Shown here in pieces: positions 37,812 to 44,312 of a stretch of DNA of 44,312 bases. The DNA is taken from contig JAVHVN010000105.1 in NCBI GenBank assembly GCA_032160545.1, positions 1 through 44,312 of the forward strand, in the 5' to 3' direction. Positions within the stretch are counted from its first letter, which is position 1; each line of letters begins with the position of its first letter. The position numbers were made by a program, and so were the translations under genes. Source of the DNA: DATGFB01 sp032160545. GTDB lineage: Bacteria; Actinomycetota; Actinomycetes; Mycobacteriales; Jatrophihabitantaceae. Below the pieces are notes generated by a model, which saw nothing but the letters and a program-made list of their open reading frames with translations, did no database searches and was not told the origin of the DNA.

Positions 37812-39221
37812 ATGAACATGGGTAACGAACTGCCGTTCGGGTTCGGAGGCAGCGGTCGCGAGCCGGACGGGTCCGACGACCTGTCCGGTGCGATGCCGTT
37901 GTTCGCCGAACTGCAGAAACTGCTGTCATGGACGGGTGGCCCGGTCAACTGGGACCTTGGGCGGCAAGTCGCCGTGACGACCCTGGGCGGTGCTCAGACA
38001 CCGGTGGAACCAGGCGATCGCGCGGCCGTCGCGGACGCCGTCCGGCTGGCCGATCTCTGGCTGGACGAGGTCACCGATCTGCCCAGCGGGGTCGGGTCGG
38101 TCGAGTCGTGGACCCGCCTCGAGTGGATCGAGAAGACGCTGCCGGTCTGGCGCTCGCTCTGCGAACCCGTCGCCGCGCAGGTCACCCGTGCGATGTCGGC
38201 GGCCGTTCCGGCCGAGCAGCTGCAGATGCTCGGCGAAGGCAACCCGCTGGCCGGCATCCTCAACCAGGTCGGCGGCCTGATGTTCGGCGCCCAGGTCGGC
38301 CAAGGCCTCGGCGGTCTCGCGCAGGAGGTGCTGTCGGCCACCGACATCGGGGTGCCGCTCGGGCCACCCGGCGTCGCCGCGCTCCTGCCCGAGAACATCG
38401 CTGCATTCGGCGCGGGGCTCGAGCGGCCGCTCGACGAGGTCCGGCTGTTCCTAGCACTGCGTGAAGCAGCGCACCAGCGACTGTTCGGGCATGTGCCCTG
38501 GCTGCGCCAGCGCCTGCTCGACACGGTGGAGTCCTACGCCCGCGGTATCAGCGTCGACATGTCGGCCATCGAGCGCGCGATGACGGAGATCGACCCGACT
38601 GACCCCCAGAGCATGCAGGACGCACTGGCCGGTGGCCTGTTCGCGCCGCACCAGACCCCCGAGCAGGAGGTCGCGCTGCGCCGCCTCGAGACCCTGCTCG
38701 CGCTCGTCGAAGGGTGGGTCGACGCAGTCGTCGCGGCGGCGGCCGGCAACCGGATGGGTGGCGCCGAGGCGTTGCGCGAGGCCCTGCGCCGCCGGCGCGC
38801 CGGCGGCGGTCCTGCCGAGCAGACCTTCGCCACGCTGGTCGGCCTCGAACTGCGGCCCCGGCGGCTGCGCGAAGCGGCGGCCTTGTGGTGGGCGGTCACC
38901 GAGAAGCACGGGGTGAGCGGCCGTGACGCGCTGTGGGCGCATCCAGACCTGCTTCCGACCGCTGAGGATCTCGACGATCCGCTCGGGTTCGCGGACACGA
39001 TCAGCGCAGGCCAGCTCTCGGACGAGTCGCTCGCCGAGGCTGTCAATGCGGCGATCGAGGAGGCAACTGCCTCCGGACCTGACGCCTCGGGGTCCAGGTC
39101 GGATGCCGGTACGGACGCCGTGGCGGACGCTGGGTCCGAGGCCGGCGCCGAACCGGGCGAGGATCCGCGCGCCGACGGATCGTCCGACGACGACGGCGCA
39201 CCCGGACCCACCCCGGTCTGA
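37812..39221 (+). CDS. Zinc-dependent metalloprotease of the DUF2342 family
   Basis: Actinobacterial protein of about 469 residues. The N-terminus is Gly-rich (NELPFGFGGSGREPDGSDDL), followed by WTGGPVNWDLGRQVA, the family start. MFGAQVGQGLGGLAQEVLSA and PLDEVRLFLALREAAHQRLF carry the family signature, the latter with the His-containing helix of the metal site (REAAHQRLFGHVPWLR). FVGLELRPRRLREAAALW-like and GVSGRDALWAHPDLLPTAED occur near the end. The last 55 residues are a disordered Asp/Ser/Ala-rich tail. Start options are ATG 37812 or 37818; neither has a ribosome site, so the message may be leaderless. Substrate unknown; gene order suggests a link with the YlbL protease. Confidence 0.9.
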   Translation: MNMGNELPFGFGGSGREPDGSDDLSGAMPLFAELQKLLSWTGGPVNWDLGRQVAVTTLGGAQTPVEPGDRAAVADAVRLADLWLDEVTDLPSGVGSVESWTRLEWIEKTLPVWRSLCEPVAAQVTRAMSAAVPAEQLQMLGEGNPLAGILNQVGGLMFGAQVGQGLGGLAQEVLSATDIGVPLGPPGVAALLPENIAAFGAGLERPLDEVRLFLALREAAHQRLFGHVPWLRQRLLDTVESYARGISVDMSAIERAMTEIDPTDPQSMQDALAGGLFAPHQTPEQEVALRRLETLLALVEGWVDAVVAAAAGNRMGGAEALREALRRRRAGGGPAEQTFATLVGLELRPRRLREAAALWWAVTEKHGVSGRDALWAHPDLLPTAEDLDDPLGFADTISAGQLSDESLAEAVNAAIEEATASGPDASGSRSDAGTDAVADAGSEAGAEPGEDPRADGSSDDDGAPGPTPV

Positions 39222-39265
39222 GCTTCGGTGCGCCTGGCTGACCCGGGCCGGCGTGCGTGCCCCGG

Positions 39266-39877
39266 CTACGAGCGGGGCGTGGCTCGGCGGTCGGAATCGG
39301 CCTCAGCGGTGGCGTCGTCGCAGTTGTCGGGGTCCTCCCGGCTATCGGCGTCGTCGTCCTCGTCCCTGATGTCCAGATGGGCGGCGGCCGAGACGCCGTC
39401 GAGATAACCGCGGGCCCGCTCGGTGCGGGGGTAGCGCTCGACGAGTTCCCAGAACCGCGGCCCGTGGCCCGGTACCAGCAGGTGCGCGAGTTCGTGCAGG
39501 AGCACGTAGTCCTGGACCCACGCGGGCATCTCGCGCAGCTTCGCGGACATGCGGATGGTGCCGTCGGCGGGGGTGCACGATGCCCAGCGGGTGCGCATCG
39601 GCGGGACCCACCGGACGCTGGTGGGCCGCACACTGCCACCGAGATAGGCGCCGGAAAGCTCGCGCGCGCGACGGGCCAGTGCCGCATCGGTGCCGCGCCG
39701 GCGGGCGGTCGACTTCGCGCCGGCGTCGAGGCGAGCCACCATGGTGGCCACCCACTCGGCTTCCTGCGCGCGCGTGAACCGGCTGGGAATGAGCACCACG
39801 ATGGTGTCGCCGTCCCGGTACGCCGCAACCGTGCGCCGCCGGCGCGCACTGCGTCGGACCTCGACCTGGGCTGCCAC
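39266..39877 (-). CDS. YgjP-like (DUF45) metallopeptidase
   Basis: Cytosolic zincin of about 203 residues. The zinc motif is YVLLHELAHLLVPGHGPRFW, containing HELAH with a third ligand downstream. The preceding RTRWASCTPADGTIRMSAKL is the conserved RWGSC..xG.I..xxxL block of YgjP/WLM-type proteins. The C-terminus is a low-complexity Asp-rich tail. GTG 39877 is chosen because residues before it do not resemble the family; a longer frame to 39922 remains possible. It is convergent with the DUF2342 gene (44 bases between stops), so two metalloproteases face each other. It is probably a protein-quality or processing peptidase. Confidence 0.87.
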   Translation of the reverse strand: MAAQVEVRRSARRRRTVAAYRDGDTIVVLIPSRFTRAQEAEWVATMVARLDAGAKSTARRRGTDAALARRARELSGAYLGGSVRPTSVRWVPPMRTRWASCTPADGTIRMSAKLREMPAWVQDYVLLHELAHLLVPGHGPRFWELVERYPRTERARGYLDGVSAAAHLDIRDEDDDADSREDPDNCDDATAEADSDRRATPRS

Positions 39878-39943
39878 CCGCCCACGGTAACGACCGGCAC
39901 CGACGGACCCTGCATGCGCCACAGAGAACGGGGCCGATGAGAG

Positions 39944-40121
39944 TTCTCCACAGCGCGGGCGCGCGTTATGCAGACCCCGTCCACATAGTTATCCACAGGT
40001 GTGGACATTCACTTCAGGGTTACCGTCGCGTCATCCGGATACCACCGCAGCGCCCCCGGGAGAGCGGCGGATCCGGCCACGTCGGAGTCCCTCGACATTC
40101 GGGCCGCCGCCCTGTGGACAG
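39944..40121. promoter_or_regulatory. Cluster of five DnaA-box-like 9-mers
   Basis: The gap between the YgjP-like and ThiF-like genes contains TTCTCCACA (39944-39952), CCGTCCACA (39977-39985), a perfect TTATCCACA (39989-39997), and on the other strand ATGTCCACA (40000-40008) and CTGTCCACA (40113-40121). The actinobacterial DnaA box is close to TTGTCCACA or TTATCCACA. Four copies are within one mismatch of these consensus forms and one within two. Whether DnaA binds is inferred. Confidence 0.5.
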
Positions 40122-40157
40122 CCTCCGTGCCCGGCGTCCCCGTGCGACGGTGGCCGC

Positions 40158-41360
40158 ATGCCGCTTGTGCCGTTGCCTCCTTCCCGCACCACGCCCACTA
40201 CGCCCATCACGCCCACCACGCGCACGACGCCCTCGGCGCCCTCGACGCCCAAGCCGTCCAACCCGCCCATGCCGCCTTCCCCCCTCATGCCGTCCAACCC
40301 GACAACCGTGCCCAACCCGGCCAGCTGTTCAGCCCAGCTGGCCGGGTCCGGCTACGTCGTCAGCCCGGCGGTACGGGTCCTGTGGCGCGCACCCGACGCG
40401 GTGCAGCTGGAACTGGGCCGCCGGGCCGTGATCGTCGATGGGGTCGACCCTGAGTCCGTCCTCGCCCTCACCGCACCTCACCGGGCGGCCGGCAGCAGCG
40501 GTGCCCCGCCGCTGGCCGCCGACGCCTTCGAACCCGACTCGCTCTCGACACTCGCCGACGGTGGCTGGCTGTGGCCGTCCGCAGGGGATGCCGAGGACGA
40601 GCGCACCGCGCCGCCTGTGCCACGGATGGCGCCCGACCTGCTCGGCCTCACCGCGTGGGCCGGCGCTGACGCGTCCCGCGTCCTCGCCGCTCGCCGCCGG
40701 CGCTGTGTCGCGGTCGAGGGCCTCGGCCGCGGGGCGGTGCAACTCGCGGCACTGCTCGCGGCGGCAGGCGTCGGACGGGTCTACATGCCTGCCTCGGCGG
40801 ACGTGCGGTTGCACCAGGTGCAGCCCGGTGGCCTGCTGCCCGGGGACGAAGGCCGGCGGTTCGCTGCCGCGGCGTCCGAGGCCGTTCACCGCGCGGCCCC
40901 TGACGTCGACACGACTCCGCTGCCCATCGGCGAATGGCCCGACCTGGTGGCGCTCGCTGTGGACGGACCTGTCGATCAGGAGCGGATCGCCGCCCTGCAC
41001 GCGGCGGGCTGCCCGCACCTCGCCGTCCAAGTCGGCCCAGGCTCGGGCATCGTCGGCCCGCTGGTCATCCCCGGACTGACGAGCTGCCTCGGCTGCGCAG
41101 ACCTGCATCGGCGCGACCGGGATGCCGCCTGGCACGCGATCGCCGTACAGCTCACCGTCCCGCCGCCCCGGGGCCAGGGCGCTGATGTCGTCACCACCGC
41201 GCTGGTCGTCGCGGTCGCGGCCGGTCAGGTGCTGGCGCTGCTCGACGGCGCCCGGGCCGCCTCCGTGGACGGCACGCTCGAGGTCGAACCGCCCGATTGG
41301 CGCGTCCGCCGCCGCAGCTGGATTACCCACCCGGATTGTGCCTGCGGCGCCTCCAGATGA
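40158..41360 (+). CDS. ThiF-like (E1-type) adenylyltransferase-fold protein, Pro/Thr-rich N-terminus
   Basis: Protein of up to 400 residues in the actinobacterial ThiF-like family found beside the ABC1 kinase. The core has a Rossmann loop VEGLGRGAVQLAALLAAAGV, a zinc-type pair CLGC in LTSCLGCADLHRRDRDAAW and a second CAC in HPDCACGAS. It lacks the usual catalytic Arg finger of full E1 enzymes, so adenylation activity is uncertain. From ATG 40158 the first 55 residues are a Pro/Thr/Ser repeat (TTPTTPITPTTRTTPSAPST). Later starts at ATG 40269 or 40287 would remove most or all of it and give the usual family length. The stop overlaps the kinase ATG (ATGA). Confidence 0.78.
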   Translation: MPLVPLPPSRTTPTTPITPTTRTTPSAPSTPKPSNPPMPPSPLMPSNPTTVPNPASCSAQLAGSGYVVSPAVRVLWRAPDAVQLELGRRAVIVDGVDPESVLALTAPHRAAGSSGAPPLAADAFEPDSLSTLADGGWLWPSAGDAEDERTAPPVPRMAPDLLGLTAWAGADASRVLAARRRRCVAVEGLGRGAVQLAALLAAAGVGRVYMPASADVRLHQVQPGGLLPGDEGRRFAAAASEAVHRAAPDVDTTPLPIGEWPDLVALAVDGPVDQERIAALHAAGCPHLAVQVGPGSGIVGPLVIPGLTSCLGCADLHRRDRDAAWHAIAVQLTVPPPRGQGADVVTTALVVAVAAGQVLALLDGARAASVDGTLEVEPPDWRVRRRSWITHPDCACGASR

Positions 41361-42703
41361 TCACGCGCGACGCCGGTGGGCAGAATGATGCCGTGACCGA
41401 CATCCCGCAGCGCCGCGTGGCCCGTACGGCGAAGCTCGCGTCCCTGCCGCTGGGGGTAGCGGGGCGAGCCACCGTCGGTCTGGGCAAGCGCATCACCGGG
41501 ATGTCCTCGGACGTCGTCGCCGCCGACCTGCAGGCGCGAACGGCCGAGCAGCTGTTCACAGTGCTGGGCGAGCTCAAGGGCGGCGCGATGAAGCTGGGCC
41601 AGGCGCTGTCGGTGTTCGAGGCGGCTCTCCCCGAAGAGACGGCGGCCCCCTATCGCGAGGCGCTGACGAAGCTGCAGGAGGGCGCCCCTCCGATGCCGGC
41701 GGCCACCGTCCGACGGGTACTCGACGAGCAGTTCGGCCGCACCTGGCCCGACCGGTTCCAGTCGTTCAACGAGACACCGGCGGCCGCAGCCAGCATCGGC
41801 CAGGTGCACCGCGCGGTGTGGGCTGACGGCCGCGAGGTCGCGGTCAAGCTGCAGTACCCCGGGGCCGGGCCGGCACTGATTGCTGACTTCACCCAGCTCT
41901 CCCGCCTGGCCCGCCTCTTCGGCCGGTTGTCGCCCGGGCTGGAGATCAAGCCGCTGCTGGCCGAGCTCAAGGCGCGGATCATGGAGGAGCTCGACTACGG
42001 ACTCGAGGCCGAGGCGCAGCGACTGTTCGCCGCGGCCTACGCCGACGATCCGCACATCGCTGTGCCGCGCGTCGTGGCCAGCGCGCCCAAGGCCATGGTC
42101 ACCGAGTGGATCGAGGGCACCCCGCTGTCGCGGATCATCGCCGCGGGGACGACCGCCGAGCGCGACAATGCGGGCTCGCTGCTAGCGCTGCTGCACTACT
42201 CCGCGCCTAGTCGCGCCGGCTTGCTGCACGCCGACCCGCACCCCGGCAACTTCCGGATCCTCCCCGACGGCCGGCTCGGGGTCGTCGACTTCGGTGCGGT
42301 AGCCCGCCTCCCGAACGGCTCACCCGCGCCACTCGGCCGGCTCACCCGCTACGCGATCGAGGGCGACGGCGAGAACGTGATGCGCGAGATGCGCGAGCAG
42401 GGGTTCCTGCGGCCCGGCGTCACGGTGACCGCGGACCAGGTCCTGGACTACCTCGGTCCGATCATCGAACCACTGCGCACCCCGACGTTCACGTTCACGC
42501 GCGAGTGGCTGCGCACGCAGGCGGTGCGCGTCGGGGACCCCCGGCGTGAGGAGGCGCAGGTCGGGCGCATGTTCAACCTGCCGCCGTCCTATCTGCTGAT
42601 CCACCGGGTGACCCTCGGCTCGATCGGCGTCCTGTGCCAGCTCGGGGCCACCGCGCCGTACCGCGAACTCGCCGAGCAGTGGCAGCCGGGGTTCGCGGCG
42701 TGA
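41357..42703 (+). CDS. ABC1/UbiB-family atypical kinase
   Basis: Protein kinase-like protein of about 448 residues, without transmembrane segments. The KxGQ motif is GGAMKLGQALSVFE, and the Ala-rich nucleotide loop is ETPAAAASIGQVHRAVWADG. VAVKLQYPG holds the ATP lysine, LLHADPHPGNFRILPDGRLG carries the catalytic Asp and Asn, and GVVDFGAVARLP is the metal-binding DFG. Bacterial relatives act in quinone or lipid metabolism; in actinobacteria the role is unclear. ATG 41357 overlaps the ThiF-like stop codon; GTG 41393 (VTDIPQRR) is the alternative, and many homologues begin near it. The GTG of the dehydrogenase gene overlaps this stop codon. Confidence 0.9.
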   Translation: MITRDAGGQNDAVTDIPQRRVARTAKLASLPLGVAGRATVGLGKRITGMSSDVVAADLQARTAEQLFTVLGELKGGAMKLGQALSVFEAALPEETAAPYREALTKLQEGAPPMPAATVRRVLDEQFGRTWPDRFQSFNETPAAAASIGQVHRAVWADGREVAVKLQYPGAGPALIADFTQLSRLARLFGRLSPGLEIKPLLAELKARIMEELDYGLEAEAQRLFAAAYADDPHIAVPRVVASAPKAMVTEWIEGTPLSRIIAAGTTAERDNAGSLLALLHYSAPSRAGLLHADPHPGNFRILPDGRLGVVDFGAVARLPNGSPAPLGRLTRYAIEGDGENVMREMREQGFLRPGVTVTADQVLDYLGPIIEPLRTPTFTFTREWLRTQAVRVGDPRREEAQVGRMFNLPPSYLLIHRVTLGSIGVLCQLGATAPYRELAEQWQPGFAA

Positions 42704-43986
42704 CCCCGGCGCATCCCGTCCCGGCCGAGTCGGTCTTCACGTACGGCGCCCCGCAACTGAAGTTCGGCGAGGGCGCGTCGGACGAGATCGGCTACGACCT
42801 GGCCCAACTCGGTGCCCGCCGCGCGCTCATCGTCACCGACCCGGGGGTCGCGGCGACCGGGCAGCCCGAACGGATCGCGGCCCAGATGCCGCAGTACGGC
42901 GTCGCGGCCGAGATCTATGCCGGAGTGCATGTCGAGCCCACCGACGCGAGCATGCAGGCCGCCGTCGATTGGGCGCGCGCGAACGGGCCGTGGGACGCGT
43001 TCGTCGCGGTCGGCGGCGGCTCGAGCATCGACACCGCCAAGGCGGTCAACCTGCTGCTCACCAATCCCGGCGAGCTCATGGACTACGTCAACAAGCCGGT
43101 GGGCGGCGGGCAAGCGCCGGCACATCCGCTGCACCCTCTCGTGGCGGTGCCCACCACCACCGGGACCGGCGCCGAGAGCACGACCATCTGCGTGCTGGAC
43201 GTGCTTGCCCAACGCGTGAAGACGGGCATCAGCCATTCGCGACTGCGCCCGACCCTCGCGGTCGTGGATCCCGCACTCACGATGACCCAACCCGCCGGGG
43301 TGACGGCCGCGGCCGGGATGGACATCCTCTGTCACGCGCTGGAGAGCTACACCGCGAAGCCGTTCACCGCCAGTGCGCGCAAGCAGCCTGAGCAGCGGGT
43401 GCCCTACTGCGGCTCGAATCCGATCTCGGACATGTGGTCCGAGCGCGCGCTGGGCCTGCTCGCCACCCATTTCCGCCCGGCGGTGGCCCACGGCGACGAC
43501 CGCGACGCCCGGCACGCGATGGCCCTCGCGGCGACGTTCGCCGGCCTCGGGTTCGGCAATGCCGGCGTCCACATCCCGCACGCGAACGCCTACCCGATCG
43601 CCGGGCAGGTCACCGGCTTCCACCCCGACGACTACCCCGGGGACGAGCCGCTGGTGCCGCACGGGATGGCCGTGTCGCTGACGGCGCCCGAGGCGTTCCG
43701 CTTCACCTTCGAGGCGGCCCCCGAACGGCACCTGCGAGCGGCGCGCCTGCTCGCGCCGGATAGTTCCGTCGCTGACGGCCCCGCCCTGCTGCCGACGATC
43801 CTGGTCGAGCTGATGCGCGACATCGGCATACCCGACGGCCTCGGCGCCGTCGGCTTCGTCCCCGGCGACATCGACGAGTTGGTCGTGGGCTCGCTTAAGC
43901 AGGAGCGCTTGCTCGCCACCGCGCCGCGCGAGGTCGGCGCCGAGGACCTGCTCGGGATCTTCGAGCGGTCGATGTCACTGTGGTGA
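42700..43986 (+). CDS. Iron-dependent alcohol dehydrogenase, hydroxyacid-oxoacid transhydrogenase type
   Basis: Type III dehydrogenase of 428 residues. The NAD-binding VAVGGGSSIDTAKAVNLLLT and the nucleotide loop VPTTTGTGAESTTI are intact, and the iron site is formed by MDILCHALESYTAKPF with a later NAGVHIPHANAYPIAG. The block ISDMWSERALGLLATHFRPA with GDDRDARHAMALAA is characteristic of the ADHFE1-like group, which moves a hydride between 4-hydroxybutyrate and 2-oxoglutarate. Such genes are not usually coupled to ABC1 kinases. The GTG overlaps the kinase TGA (GTGA), so they share an operon with the ThiF-like gene. Substrate assignment is by family only. Confidence 0.88.
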   Translation: MTPAHPVPAESVFTYGAPQLKFGEGASDEIGYDLAQLGARRALIVTDPGVAATGQPERIAAQMPQYGVAAEIYAGVHVEPTDASMQAAVDWARANGPWDAFVAVGGGSSIDTAKAVNLLLTNPGELMDYVNKPVGGGQAPAHPLHPLVAVPTTTGTGAESTTICVLDVLAQRVKTGISHSRLRPTLAVVDPALTMTQPAGVTAAAGMDILCHALESYTAKPFTASARKQPEQRVPYCGSNPISDMWSERALGLLATHFRPAVAHGDDRDARHAMALAATFAGLGFGNAGVHIPHANAYPIAGQVTGFHPDDYPGDEPLVPHGMAVSLTAPEAFRFTFEAAPERHLRAARLLAPDSSVADGPALLPTILVELMRDIGIPDGLGAVGFVPGDIDELVVGSLKQERLLATAPREVGAEDLLGIFERSMSLW

Positions 43987-44068
43987 TGTCCGTTTGATGC
44001 CGGTCCGGCCCGGCATTGCAACGGGCGTTCGCCGCGGCGCCTTTACCTCTCTCTCACAGCGCTGTCTC

Positions 44069-44263
44069 ATGGGAGTCGTGCACGAGACCTGTTCGATCTG
44101 CAGCCGCATCGCCGACCCGGACGAGGACGGCGACCCGCCACTCGCCTGGTGCGCCGACCTCGTCGAATCACGAGATGGGCCGCGGACGAGGTGGGTGTGC
44201 CCCACGTGCACCCGCAAGTACGTGCGTTCCATCGAGAGCAAGCTCGAGCAGGAGTGGTGGTAG
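44069..44263 (+). CDS. Small zinc-ribbon-like protein, 64 aa
   Basis: Two CxxC knuckles, ETCSICSRIA near the start and WVCPTCTRKYVRS near the end, with a third Cys in PPLAWCADLV, suggest one metal site. The final helix is charged (IESKLEQEWW). I do not recognise the family. ATG 44069 is chosen because the residues upstream are Arg-rich and unlike a fold. It begins 82 bases after the dehydrogenase stop codon and may be the last gene of that operon. The 49 bases after it to the window end hold no gene. Confidence 0.6.
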   Translation: MGVVHETCSICSRIADPDEDGDPPLAWCADLVESRDGPRTRWVCPTCTRKYVRSIESKLEQEWW

Positions 44264-44312
44264 CCGAGGCCGCTGACTCCGCCGACTGGGCGAAGCGCCG
44301 CCGGACCGACGG

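Noticed and set aside
40190..40320. CRISPR-like or tandem repeat array
   Set aside because: The repetition is a short codon-scale ACGCCC pattern inside a Pro/Thr-rich frame, without constant repeats and unique spacers.

Overview
This window comes from a high-GC actinobacterium. Supporting signs are dense GC-rich coding, frequent GTG starts and 4-base ATGA/GTGA gene overlaps, a mycothiol-dependent isomerase remnant, F420/PPOX-type enzymes, and a right-hand block (UPF0182, PPA1309 family, YlbL-like PDZ/Lon protease, DUF2342 metalloprotease, YgjP-like peptidase, ThiF-like protein, ABC1 kinase) whose order resembles that known from mycobacteria and relatives. The genus cannot be named from the sequence alone.

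Layout. 1-10.2 kb: housekeeping and redox genes, namely an orphan two-GAF histidine kinase, an aminotransferase, hisN, a TetR regulator with a perfect palindrome over its own start codon, a YbaK deacylase, a CoA-binding protein, an FMN reductase, a PEBP protein, a PPOX protein, a HAD phosphatase and an SDR. Truncated N-terminal stubs of a TPP enzyme and an F420 LLM-family enzyme flank the SDR. 10.2-13.6 kb: a compact molybdate operon (HTH-Mop protein, modA, modB, modC, MoaD-like). 13.7-15.1 kb: an ECF sigma factor and gluconokinase.

15.5-32.5 kb is an accessory catabolic island, almost all on the minus strand. It holds two paralogous orphan family-5 solute-binding lipoproteins plus the C-terminal scrap of a third, an intact amidohydrolase, an intact 3-hydroxybenzoate-6-hydroxylase-like flavoprotein, and many decayed genes: Rieske dioxygenase alpha subunit, SDR, GlcG/HbpS, aldehyde dehydrogenase, gentisate dioxygenase and maleylpyruvate isomerase. 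It also holds one intact, tightly coupled operon (29527 down to 22136): two acyl-CoA dehydrogenases, a fused tandem class III CoA-transferase, two hot-dog hydratase subunits, a thiolase-like protein and a DUF35 protein. The operon has the parts list of an igr/Ltp2-type side-chain pathway (heteromeric dehydrogenase, heteromeric hydratase, retro-aldolase), but with a CoA-transferase and no visible ligase. It is the most interesting system here. A 10-base motif (GTRTRCKGAY) recurs in the promoter regions of the island, twice as pairs 32-33 bp apart.

The island ends near an initiator tRNA gene whose 3' 28 bases are imperfectly duplicated 914 bp away. AbiEii-like and MerR-like remnants lie between the copies, which suggests an old integration site. 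From 32.8 kb to the end the conserved actinobacterial core resumes. It contains a cluster of five DnaA-box-like 9-mers in the gap before the ThiF-like gene.
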